From the NCBI GenBank assembly GCA_039545315.1, contig BCIM01000001.1:1139464-1203463 (forward strand): a DNA stretch of 64,000 nucleotides, written 5' to 3'. The stretch comes from Kondoa malvinella (Eukaryota; Basidiomycota; Agaricostilbomycetes; Agaricostilbales; Kondoaceae). Shown piece after piece: positions 31,781 through 42,895 of the stretch. Below the pieces are notes generated by a model, which ran no database searches, was not told the DNA's origin, and worked only from the letters and a program-made list of their open reading frames with translations. The translations under genes were made by a program, and so were the position numbers. The first letter of the stretch is position 1. Each line of letters starts with the position of its first letter.

Positions 31781-34471
31781 CTAATCAAATTCCTCGAGAT
31801 ACAGCTTAACATTCCTTCGCACTTCACCGTGCTGTACACTTGTCAGCTTTGCACGCGAAGCAAGACAAAAGGCTTACCAGCACCTTGCCTGGATCCGTCG
31901 CCTTGCTGACGACCGAGCTGAGATCAGCAGCCATAGGTCCTATACGAAGTCAGCTTTGTAGTGCAACAGATCAGTGCGAAAGGCAAACCTGGTCCACAGA
32001 AGCCCGCGACAACATGATCACTTATCGCACTCATTTCAATCTCTTCCTCTATGATTTGCGCCAGATTCGGCCTGCCAGGGCAGATCTCGAGACTCGTAAC
32101 TGGATCAGCAGACGCTGAATGGGGCGGATCGGTTTGAGATCGCTGTCTTTACATTCAGCTACTTTTCGCGATTCATGCGGGTAGACTTACAGATGCATGT
32201 GGTCTAGACCGAGACGACTTCCTCTCCATCTCAGGCCTCCGACCGCCCGGCGAAGGACTAGGTGGATATGCCTCGCTCTGATAGGTCATGATTGATCCTT
32301 TGGTGCTCGGCGAACGTCTCGGAGAGAAAGCCTGCGCTGGCTGAGCTGGCAGGGAAGAAGTCTTCTCCTTCTCTCGAATGTTCATCATATTGTTGTACAT
32401 CTCTTCAGGCAAGATTTGACGAGACATGCGAGCTTTTGGTAGATCTTTGCCCATTTGCGTGACATAGATCTTGATCTTGAGTAGTCCAGGCGGTGCCAAA
32501 GCGACTGCTTCTTGTAGCTTCCCGTCAAGCCATTCGATGTGCTCCGCCTTCTTGATTACCCATACGAATAACAGACGCTGTGTACACACTGCCATATTTG
32601 GTCTTCCAAGGGCCAGAGCGCGTGCTCGTCGAACAAGCTCCATCATCACCGATAAGGTGAAAGACACGCCAGAGCCGCCAGCGAACAGTAGAACAGTCTC
32701 GGCGTCTTCGCCTAGCAGCCGTGTTGTACCGTAACATCCTTCTGCCCAGGCATATATCTCGCTACATAAAAGATCAGCAAAAGAATCAAAACATATGAGT
32801 GAACACTGACTGCGAAGGGTATTTGCTATCTTCTCTTCGGGTTGCGGGAAGATATGTATGAGCGAGATTAAGAGGCTGTACAGATTGTGGGCTTACATGG
32901 GCTTCAACTCTTTCCCATTCGGCTGTAACGCAACATCCGCTTCACCGGTCGCAACAGCATACAATCTTTTTGTCAATCCACCCCGAACGCGGATGATAAG
33001 CTCGATCTGCGATTCGCTGGGCGCAGAATTGTCGAGTTGAGTCAGAGGATGAGGAATAGAAGCGATACTGAATGGGTGTCCACCAGCTGATAAGAATGGC
33101 AGATGTAGGTAACAATGCGAGCCGGCGATCCATGTCATCTTCGTGCGCACAGCTGAATCGAACAGTATTTGAGAGTTTCCAAGAAGGTTGAGAGAAAGCA
33201 CTCACTGACTCGCATGGTGTCTTCAGTGAGAGCGTCTACCCATGCAGTTCTTTGCTCCGACTTTCTCACGAAACCGCGAATGCCAAAGTAGAATAGGATT
33301 CGACCTGCTCTCCAAAAGTGATCGCACAGATCTGCTTAATGATTAGCCTCACAGTATGATGAATCTAGAGAGAGGCTCACACAACGCAAGCCCAACATAA
33401 AGATAGCGAGCAAGAGCGGGATAGTGCTTCATGAGGCAGGCCAGCATCACAAGAACAGATACTATTGTCTGTCAGCTAGCACCGATTGCCGAGGATCTCA
33501 ATCAAACATACCGACATGGATGAAGATAAAAGCAGAGAAGAATCGACTCCTGAACCAGCGGACACCCGTGACGTTGACGAGGATGTAGCATGCGACTCCA
33601 CCTAAGGCCTAGGTCAGCTCAAACGCATACAGTTAAGCTACAAGAAGGGACTGACCCAACCCCCACTTCACCATTGCGATATGATCTCCAGCAACAGCTT
33701 CAGGGTTTTCCGGGTTGGTGATGATCAAGCCTGCACTGCCTAGCTGGATGTTGGGCACATTCACATATACCCGACCGACAACGTGCACGGCAGCGAGAGC
33801 CAAGACGAGTCTTCCAGCCCAGCGGTGAAAGAGGTTCAAGCCTTCGTATGAGAAGCCGGTCACGAATTGGATCAAGTTGTTTTTGCCAGCCAGTCCGATG
33901 ATGAGCGGCATGAAAGCATACATGGTTCGAGCCGAATGATGAGCTATCCTAGACACAGGTAAAGGACGTCAGCTAAAGGTGATCCGCGAGTTTACAATGT
34001 ACCAGTCAATGTCGAACTTTCCACCAAATGGCACTATCGCCAAGACGATGATCAAGGCGGACATAATGACTGATAGCTGGCCAACATTCGAAATATGGAC
34101 TTTTGAAAGGACAGGAACCTTCTTGCCAATATGGCTTCTGACCAAAGCTTGAGCGGCTTCGAACAGACAGGACCACATGATGGTATCACTGGGTCGCCTC
34201 CGCTTAGGAGGATACTGCAGACTGCCAGCATAGGCGGCTGCTCTTCTTCGGCGGACTAAGCTGGTGATGGTTTGGATGAGGTTAACTAGAATAGCGAATC
34301 CGAAGACGAGACCGAGACCCAGCCATATGTAACCCGGTACAGCTTGATTACTGAAGGAGCGAAAGAGATGAGCATGCAATGGAAACGAGAAGCTGCGCAG
34401 GTGACGGACTACTTTTTGAGCTCTTTCAGCTCATCGGCAGTATACGACCGACTGTTTGTAGGCAAAGGCAT
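31781..34471 (-). CDS. Ferric reductase, paralogue 2 (FRE/NOX superfamily)
   Basis: Second metalloreductase in tandem with paralogue 1 and clearly its duplicate by matched exon layout and motifs. The first exon encodes MPLPTNSRSYTADELKELKK, joined to NQAVPGYIWLGLGLVFGFA. Heme helices follow: IAHHSARTMYAFMPLIIGL and NLFHRWAGRLVLALAAVHVV. The FAD-binding motif is GGHPFSIASI. The NADPH loop is GGSGVSFTLSVMMELVRRAR. The C-terminal part has DHVVAGFCGPG and DLSSVVSKATDPGKV, and the last exon ends GEVRRNVKLYLEEFD. The interdomain Ser/Pro insert is shorter than in paralogue 1. Confidence 0.9.
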
Positions 34472-35027
34472 GATGAAGATACCGACGAAGAGAGAGAGAT
34501 AACATGGCAAGAAGACCGCTCAAATAACAGGCGAACGTGACACAAAGGATAGAAGAATCACTCGACAATGGCTGAGAGAGGTCGAGAAGTTTGAACACAT
34601 GAAGCTTCTGCGTTCCTGTCACGCAATACTTCTGTACAGCCGAAGCATAGAAGAAACATACAGATCAAGCAGGCTTCGTCGTCGCGCAGGACAAAGCAAT
34701 GGAATTCAGCCATCATCATGCTGTTTTATCGCAAGCCCGCGTAGCTGTTACAAGTCGTCCTCTATTGCGCTATGTCTACATCCACAATGCCGTATCTCTC
34801 TGCCCATTCACCTCTTTGTGCCCGCAAAGGGTCGTGACTTTGCATTTAGAGCGCCTTCCTTCCATTCATTGGTGTCTAATGTGTCTTTGCTGTGCTGCTG
34901 CGGTGTCTTCTTCTCTGTACGAGCAGCCTCTTCTTCTTCATTGACGATCCATCTTTGCATCGATCAGCATGCCGCCGTCGAGCCTGTGAAGTTCCCTCAT
35001 CGATGGCATGCAACACGCAGCTGACAT
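34472..35027. promoter_or_regulatory. Divergent promoter, ferric reductase 2 / GATA factor
   Basis: This 556-bp region separates the ferric reductase start and the GATA-factor start. AGATAA at 34497-34502, a consensus GATA-factor site, lies about 26 bp upstream of the reductase ATG. The layout would allow the GATA protein to act on the reductase or on itself. Only the site match is visible. Confidence 0.4.
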
Positions 35028-36704
35028 ATGCTCGATGTTAGTACTCTCAAGGTGAAGTATACCGCGCAGTGCTAGTACCTCGCTGATTGGACATACAGAG
35101 CGAAGACTCTTTGGCAAATCCTATCAAATCGCCCAGACGTTTCGAAGACCTTTGGACTGTATGCTCTGAGGTCACGTCCTCCAATCCGGAGAATCGCAAA
35201 CGTTTAGATAATCTGTCATGGTAAGTCTGCTGACAGTGCTTGGGCTATGCTGATTACTGGTCATAGGCGACTTTGGCATTTGCAGCCAGCCAGAAAAGCA
35301 GCACAAGCAGGCCATGCTTCGGTCAATTGGAGCAATCAGGCAGCAAAGTGTGAAAGTACTCCTACAACAGGATCTGGCCATCTTTCACTTCCTTCGTCGT
35401 TCGACCTTTCGCCCGACTCTTTGCTCGGGAAAAATAACGGTTTGCTCAGCGCTTACCTGCTTTCATCCGAGTCTGGCTCTCCTTCTGCTATCGAGATTGT
35501 AATCGATACCCTTCTCGGCCGTCAAGCTCCAGCCAGCATAAATTACCAGCAATTATCATCTAGCGAAAAGGACAAGTTGCTCAGTCTAGCTCAGGATATC
35601 GTACACCAACTAGGAGACGCAGACACAACCGAATCATCTGGTAGCCTATCAGTGAATCGCTCAAAGCACAGGAAGAGCAAGAACCCTGTTTGTGAAGCTA
35701 CATTGGCCTGTCTACAAGCTGATGGTCTTCTCAGGGCGCTACCCTTGTGCCCAAAGGCTTGAACTCGTCTTCCGATAATGCAGATGAGATACCTCAGGTG
35801 TGCTCGATTGCACATATCCTTACTGTGCGCTGAGGGATTGACGCAGTGCTCGAATTGTCTTTGCACAAAGACTCCGTTATGGAGAAGGAGTGCAGCAGGA
35901 AAGCTGGCTTGCAACGCGTGCGGACGTCAGTATTAGCCTGCACGTACTCGATCCTCAGCTGATCTTGCTTCTTCTACAGTATATCGTACGTAGAGCAAGA
36001 GCATTACTTCCCGACGTTATATTCAGCTTCTCTGCAGATAAGCTGCACGGAAAGCCTCGACCTCGAGCCAACCAAATCCAAAGCAACGAGTCCAGCACGT
36101 CGCAAGATGTCGCAAACAAGTGTTCCAATTGTGGTTCTCAGGCTAGTCCGATTTGGCGCAAGAATGGCGACGAGACGATGTGTAGTGAGTATTGGACTGT
36201 CTAATCTAGCGCTCTATTCTGATGATGCTTCAGACGCTTGTCATCTATTCATCAATACTCAGCACAACAGGCAAAGAAAAGGCAAAGGTCACCGCAGCTC
36301 GCCTCAAGCACCGGTCCAGATACAGCAGCGTAAGCTAAAACACCATAGATATCCCCAGTCTAACTCGTGGAACAGCAACTCCGCCAACCTGGAATCAGCC
36401 TCAGCCTATGAATTGGTCACCGAGTCATGTACCTAATGTGCACCAACAAGCAGCAGGAGTTGACTTCTCTTTCCTCCAACCACCTCCTTCGCCCATGTAT
36501 GATATGTACGGCTATGCTTCAGCTTGGCAACCAGACGGCTCGTTATCAGGCAAAAGGCCTGCCGAGTACTATCCTCTTCCATCAAACAAGATAGCTAGAA
36601 CGGGCAATTATCAAGTCGGCGCAGAACAGACAGAAGCTGTCGCCTCGCTCGTCGCTATGGCTTCAACTCGGTCCATGCCACCGTATTATGCTCGACAGGA
36701 ATAA
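35028..36704 (+). CDS. GATA-type transcription factor with AreA-like N-terminal domain and two zinc fingers
   Basis: Start MLDVSTLK joins through a short intron to [19 protein letters not shown] and then [19 protein letters not shown], the AreA-type N-terminal helix (PF08550). Finger 1 is [18 protein letters not shown] then CNAC. The linker is short ([10 protein letters not shown]...). Finger 2 is [18 protein letters not shown], then MCNACHLF after an intron. Both are C-X2-C-X17-C-X2-C. Finger 2 departs from consensus (WRK for WRR, NACHLF for NACGLY). A Gln/Pro-rich tail follows, ending MPPYYARQE. AreA-like factors control nitrogen use, while two-finger fungal GATA factors often repress iron uptake. 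The lack of a Cys-rich stretch between the fingers argues against a classical Fep1/SreA protein. Confidence 0.85.
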
Positions 36705-37016
36705 AGGCTTCGTTCATCAGATTATTTACATTTGCGACTCGGCGTGTTTCGTCATGGGATTTGGGCTATGTACAAAACAGATTGAAAACGACATCACAAA
36801 ATTATGCACAATTACGTAGCTGGGAGAACGATTGGATGAGGAAAGGCTGGTTGATCTTCTCTAAAGAGGGTTATCGGAATGGACGTATAATTCTTGATTC
36901 TTGTACACTTAGGTTGATTGAGATTGCGAGATGCTTGTTGCTTGAATTCTAGACATTGAAATGGATTGATGATCAATGAGCATGCCATGGTTTACCCTGC
37001 ACTAATGTCAGCGCAG
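36705..37016. other. Convergent intergenic region, AT-rich
   Basis: This lies between the GATA-factor stop and the GNAT-like gene stop. It is AT-rich 3'-flank sequence with no gene recognised. Confidence 0.5.
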
Positions 37017-38569
37017 CTAGGGGATAGACAAAGGCAGACAAACAGGTTGAACACCGGCCATTCGGATAGTGACGTAACGCTTGTAGCGATCGCCTTCTGG
37101 TGCAGCAGCGCTGACATTGCTGTCGTTCGACTCTGCGCTTTCTCGACGATCGGCCAGGCGAAACTTGAGGCGGGCAAAGACGCGGTGTGCAACATCTGCA
37201 CTGTCTGGTAACATGGCGCAGATCTCTTGTTTGCCGTTGCTGCAGCAGTATTAGCGAGGTTTCAGAAGGAGAAGAGATCGAATCACCTCAAGTAGTAGCG
37301 AGTCACATCTCTCAGCATGCTATCCGCTACACCTCTTCCTCGAAGATGTTCTGTCGTGTGAATCTGCAAACAAACCTTCAGCCTTTACATGGCCAGAAAG
37401 CATGTGACGTACAGCTGTGATAGCTATTGTCTTGTCGGTGACTGATCCGACTGTAACGAATCCAGCAATCAAGCTCAAGCCTTTCAGAGTATTTGAGTAG
37501 ATGCTAAATCAGATATCAGCTCAACCCATAATAAGGTCCAGGAGACTTACTTGTAAATCCAACAAGTCTGATCCTGCACACTCTTCTCGACCGCTTTCAG
37601 ACAACTCTCAAAGCTAATAAACTCATTCGACGTCCCGCTCCAGGCGATTTGATGTTCCCGAAAAAGGTTAGCCAAAGTCTTGAGCTTATCGTCCATGGTC
37701 GCTAATCGGATCTGACAACCTTCCATGAGTTTGATTTCAGGTGGGATTTGAGTTGCTGGTAAATGAGTAAAGCGGTATTTCGTAGTCTTGTTGCACTGAG
37801 GCACTGAAGCAGAATGGACGGCCAGGGGATTGTGAGAGGTTTGAAGCTTCTGACTGAGAATGGTCGCTAATCTGCTTGGGCCCATGATCGATGGCACGTT
37901 GTAGATTGGCGAATAAGCATTTGCTGGTTTTACTGTACCACCCGGGGTGTTCATACAGGAAGGAAGAAGGTTGCGAAGGCGAAGAGAGAGCTGGTCGAGA
38001 CCGGCAGATAGCCGATCGTTGGATAATTTCGACATTTGCTTTGGCGTGCCAACCATGACAGTGTCGGAATGAAGCTTGGTGAGAATAACTTCTAGCGATG
38101 GTCGGCCTTTGTTCTCTAACGTAGCAGTCGAGAAGAGACACATCCAGCAGTTTATTTGTGGTGGCTCATAGCAGGAAAAGGATTGCTTCAAAGGTGTATG
38201 GATTTCTGCTTTGAGCAAAGCTTGCGTTGGGCCAATAAGAGGGTTGAAGAGCCATGAATCATAATCTTCGCCGAGATGTTTCTTCAACGCGTCGAGATAG
38301 GCTTCGCCAGTCGGGTAAGCGACGACTTCGAAGGAAACATCATCCAATTCAGCTGGTCTCTTGCCAAAAGATCCGCGAAGGGAACGCAGACTGAATTGCG
38401 AGCTTCTTCTAGACATGTTGAGAGGTGGAGTCATTGGATTTTCGATAGTCACATCTCCGGCATCTTCATCCTCGCTCGTCGCGCTGGTTTCGTCACTGTC
38501 TTCGTCCGAATTGTGAGCTACTGAAGATTCAGTCGTCTTGTTGGACTGCGTTGAGCTGTCGCGCGACAT
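37017..38569 (-). CDS. GNAT-like acetyltransferase-fold protein
   Basis: The first exon (38569 to about 37550) begins MSRDSSTQSNKTTESS and has an acidic/Ser-rich head, then a conserved-looking body (PTGEAYLDALKKHLGEDYDS, GTPKQMSKLSNDRLSAGLDQ, ATMDDKLKTLANLFREHQI). It ends CWIYK, and the next exon supplies LAGFVTVG-like and ITAVY strands, the core of GNAT proteins. The last exon contains AHRVFARLKFRLADR, matching the usual final GNAT helix-strand. The acetyl-CoA loop falls across small exons near 37250-37330 and was not read fully. Fungal proteins of this layout are uncharacterised. Acceptor unknown. Confidence 0.65.
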
Positions 38570-39234
38570 GGAAGCGCATGACGGCGGAGCGGTCTGCGTG
38601 AGGATCTCCGACTATGAAGGCCGTTTTTCAGCCATAACCCAAAGTCTGGCAAGTATGAGGAAGCTTACAATGTACTGTGCTACAGCATCATTCTCGCCAT
38701 TTGCTTGCTTCTTGGATTGTCTATAGCTTCGATACATGTTGTTGCGCTTTGTTGCATGCACCGTCTTGGAGCTGCTTGACCTTGACCTCTGATTGGAATT
38801 TCTGCTTGGCGTTGCTGAATAAGAGAGAGAGAGAAAGCAGACCACGTTAGAATAGCATTACGCCTGTGGTAGATCCTCTCCAACAAATTGAACGGAAGTC
38901 CGGCAAGCTACTTTGATGTCGGCAGCCAACGTGACAGCTTGTCGCTCGCTGGATAGCCTCTCCAACACTTGTATATCTGTCAAGATGCTCAAGCAAGTCA
39001 CCTCGTAGCCCGTGTTTGGCTTGTGTTGTTGTGTTGCTCTTGGCAGCAAGAAGGTGCATTCGAAAGCAATTGCTGCTGTCCCTCACCAATATTCCTATGT
39101 AGCACTGCTCAAAGCACCGTTTCGACTGTTCTTGCACCGCTCAAAGCACCGCGTTACATTCATTTTTATCATTTCTTGTCTACCTCTCTCTCTTCTCAAG
39201 CGTTGTCTTCTTTCCTTGACGAGCAGACCGAAAG
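38570..39234. other. Divergent intergenic region
   Basis: 665 bp between the GNAT-like and amine oxidase starts, including a pyrimidine-rich stretch just upstream of 39234 that looks like a fungal transcription start region. No gene recognised. Confidence 0.45.
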
Positions 39235-40814
39235 ATGCCTCGCAACGTCGCCATCATCGGAGCTGGTTGCGCTGGTCTCTCTGCTGCTCGCGTTTTACTA
39301 CAATGTCCAGAAACCGAAGTCACCATCTTCGAAGCTCGAGATAGGATTGGCGGCAGGATAATGACAGACGAAAAGGCCAACATCGATCTTGGAGCTAGCT
39401 ATATTCGTCTGTTTTGGCTTTCCTTGTGTTCGAGTCCATATTGACCATGCTGTTCTGCATCTTGTAGATGGCATAGGCACGACTGACCAGCCCAATTCTT
39501 TCATGGACATTGTTCGGTCCGCAAACGCTCGTCATAGTCATAAAGAGGCGCCTTGGTCAATGTTTGATCAAGATGGCCAAGCTATACCGGTTGATGAATC
39601 CATCAAGGTCGAAGAGCGCTTCTGGACTATCTTCGATGAGGCTCTCGCGCACTCGAAAGCTAATTCAAGTGACATTCCATCGTCTACCAGCTTGTACGAT
39701 TACATAGAAGACGCATTAAAGCGGGACGATGTATTGCTCCGCCAAAGGTGTCTACAGTATGCTCAAATGTGGGGCATGTTTGTTGGAACGGAGATTCGGA
39801 AGCAGTCGCTCAAGTTTCTTTACTTTGAAGACGTATGCACCTTCTCTATGGCTCATACCGGCTCTGATCTGGTGATTCAGTCAGCTCCAGGCGAAACGAC
39901 TTTCGTGACCAGTACATACTCAAGCATCCTTCAAACGCTAGCCGAACCTGTCAAATCTCTTATCCAGCTTAATAAAGAAGTCATCAAAATCGTCAACATC
40001 TCCAGCGGTGTACAACTCGTCTTCTCTGACGGCGACAAGCAAAACTTCGACGCTGTCATTATCACTGTCCCGCTAGGATGCTTGCAACACAAGACTATCG
40101 CTTTCGAGCCTCCCCTTCCGGCACGCCTGTCCAGCGCCATCTCATCTATCGGCTATGGAAATCTCGAGAAGGCTTTTATCCGATTTCCACGAGCGTGGTG
40201 GCCTCTCGAAGATGGTAGAGCCTGTCACGCTTTCCTAGAACCGCAATATGCACCAACGAACGATTCGAAGCAGATGATAGAGTTCTTATCCTACGCTCAT
40301 CTTCAGGAATATGCTCAGCCTATGCTACTGTTCTTCGTCTATGGGCCTGTTAGCAGCTGGTTGGCTTCTGGACCAAGTGATGCACAACTCATCGAATACT
40401 TTGAGCCGTATTTCAGTCGTATGCCGGTCAGCTCTATGTCCAATGTCGTCGTATCAAACTGATGTTCCGTTGCAGGGATACGAAGAGGGGAATCCGGACT
40501 GTACTCCAGACTTGGTAGGACACTCTGCTTGGACGAAAGACAAGTTTAGCGGCTATGGCAGCTATACCAACTTTCAGGTCCGTTGAGTCTACCGACCTTA
40601 TCGAAGCTGTACTCAGGTCATTCTGCAGATTGGAAAAGATCACCTGGATGAGAACATAGCTATCATCCGAGATGGTCTACCGGAACGTAAAATCTGGTTT
40701 GCAGGGGAGCACTCGCCGCCAGATCCGTTTGGCTGTGGTACAGTAAATGGTGCATATCATAGTGGCGAAGCGGTAGCTAGACGACTGATAGAAGCACGGC
40801 GAGACGGCGAATAA
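39235..40814 (+). CDS. Flavin-containing amine oxidase (polyamine-oxidase type)
   Basis: FAD-dependent oxidase of amines. N-terminal dinucleotide-binding signature VAIIGAGCAGLSAARVLL, then FEARDRIGGRI. A phase-1 intron (about 39411-39467) joins GASYI to HGIGT, giving the GASWIHG-type motif. The central part contains TYSSILQTLAEPV, DAVIITVPLGCL and SAISSIGYGNLEKAFIRFP. The C-terminal FAD motif is IWFAGEHSPPDPFGCGTVNG, followed by GAYHSGEAVARRL. Three introns, about 490 residues, no signal peptide and no peroxisomal SKL (it ends RRDGE), so probably cytosolic. Substrate could be polyamines; not decidable here. Confidence 0.88.
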
Positions 40815-40875
40815 AAAGGCGGCGAGCCAAATAGAGTTGTTCACTATTGTAACATTCAATTTAAGCTACCACATA

Positions 40876-42506
40876 TCATGCCACTGTTAGATCCGCTACG
40901 ACGGGCCATTGCGTCATGTCGACACCTCGAAGATTCCTGATCAGAACATCAGCAATGTCTAAAAATGCACAGAATGCTGACCAGTCGTTCCTCTTATCCT
41001 GGACAGAACCATCTTGACATACTGTCAAATCAAGCGGGCAGCCATCAGCCGAGGCCAAAAGCTGCTGGCTCCACTGACCAGCTCTCGAAATGACGGCGAC
41101 TTTCTGACCACTCTTCAGCTGTTCCGGCACAGTCACCTCTGTCTCCCATAGCGTCCAAGCAAAGCGATGTTCTGCCCCTTCCAGTCTCGCATCCTGCCAA
41201 TCTTTCGACTGATCCGCTTTCTCAATTAAATCCTCTTCTGCTGAGTCGTATTGCAAAAGAACGACTTGGACTTTAGATACGGCCGATTTCCCATCTGAGA
41301 TAGCGTAGCCTTTCGCTGTGAATGTTCGAGCTGGTAAAGTAGATGAAGAAGAAGGTGAGGCGATGACGGAATTGATGCCGTAATTCTGAAGAGCTGGTGT
41401 CTATCGCCTGCTATGAGCGGTTTTGTAGCGATGAAGAAACAGCAAGGCATACCTCAGCCATAGCTTCTGACTTTTCTTCCTTGGTGGTACCGGCAGGTAA
41501 GACCTGCGAGTCGCATTTCAGCGGAAACATTGTCATCAGAAGTCCGCATACCTTGTAGTCTTGTTGCTGGTAAAAGTTGGGTGATTCGTCCTTTCTTATG
41601 CGTATCCGATTCAGCCTGGGACACTGTACCTGAGATCGACTTGCAGGCGTAGACATAACTACACTTACCACTTGACACTTCGAGCTCCAATTTTGCCTGG
41701 AATAGTAGCACGAACCGGCCCTCCATGCTTTGCACTGTCGGATTCAATTCCTTCGCTATCAGCCTTGGCTGAAACGAAAGTTCACAACCGACCTCAGCAA
41801 CTCTCCATTCATATGGGTGCAAAGTAGGATTGGCAGACTTTCGTCCCTGAGCGCCCCATCAGTACTGCAATGGTACTGTGACTGGAATTACTAACATAGC
41901 ATCCTTCAGAGGTATTGAGCTAGCATAATAGCTAGCTTCCTGCACTTTCTGATTGCTGATGAACTCGATATGGCAGTCCTTCAGCTCAGGCTGTGATTTG
42001 ATGCCCATTTCAAGTAGATAGGGACGTAGTAGAGCTCCAGACCAGCGCGAGTTGCTATCCCGGCGTCATTTAGGGTTGGGCATGACGCGATTGAACTCAC
42101 CCGACAGTTCCGCTTCCCTGTTCGACGATATCAGGCTGCTAAGCGAGTAGAATTCATAGCTCAGACGGACCCAAGGTAGTCCTTCAGTCTCTCCTAGTCC
42201 AGAGAGGCCTACCATTTCCGATCTACGATTTCCAGCACATTGGAGAGCAGCAATCACTTCGGAATTGGCAGCACGATAGAGGTCCGGCATGCCCAGACTA
42301 AAGCACCTGAGGTGCACGCCCAGGTCATCTTGAGCTTCAAAGTACACTCGATGCGTTGCTGCGTCGATTTCAGGAATTTCGCCGTGATTTCTGTCAAAGA
42401 GCTTCGACGACGGCGTTATAAAGCTGTCCACAAGCTTGTCTACTGGTTCTTCTGCATTCAACGGCTCGTTATCTAAAACATGTTTCTCTGCTTCTGCCTT
42501 GGCCAT
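40876..42506 (-). CDS. Sulfite oxidase-like molybdopterin enzyme
   Basis: Oxidises sulfite to sulfate or a related reaction using molybdenum cofactor. Begins MAKAEAEKHVLDNEPLNAEE, then RNHGEIPEIDAATHRVYFEA. The molybdenum-binding cysteine lies in VIAALQCAGNRRSEM. Later exons contain RIRKDESPNFYQQQDYKV-LP, typical of the sulfite oxidase Moco domain end, and the dimerisation domain with EHRFAWTLWETEVTVPEQL and VISRAGQWSQQ. No cytochrome b5 domain is present, so it resembles the heme-free plant/fungal type. It is divergent from the amidase (389 bp). Confidence 0.85.
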
Positions 42507-42895
42507 GGCTCGTTGTTGTCTGGTAAGCCTATTACGAAGATCTGGCAGCAGGTCTAGGTATAGCTGTCTGAAGAGTCTGTGAAGGATCTTAAAAACAAGA
42601 GCTGTTCAGTGCGCAAACCCCTACAACGCGATGCAAAGGCTCGTCGCTCGCTCAACACAAGTCTCGATTTCTGGTCGATGTCTTCTGACTCTTCGGACGC
42701 ATTTCTTTGTTGCGAGGCTCTTTCTATCTTTCTCTGTAACATCTCTACACTCCGCGATTTTGTAGCTCAAAATCTCATCTACGAACGCCGTATTCGGCCA
42801 CGTGGGAACAAAGCTGTGCCAGTGACGAGATCTAGATGACTGCAGCGCCCTAAACAATCTTTCTACATATATTCCAGGCTTGTTCTAGAAGCACG
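42507..42895. other. Divergent intergenic region
   Basis: 389-bp shared upstream region of the sulfite-oxidase-like and amidase genes; nothing specific recognised. Confidence 0.45.
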
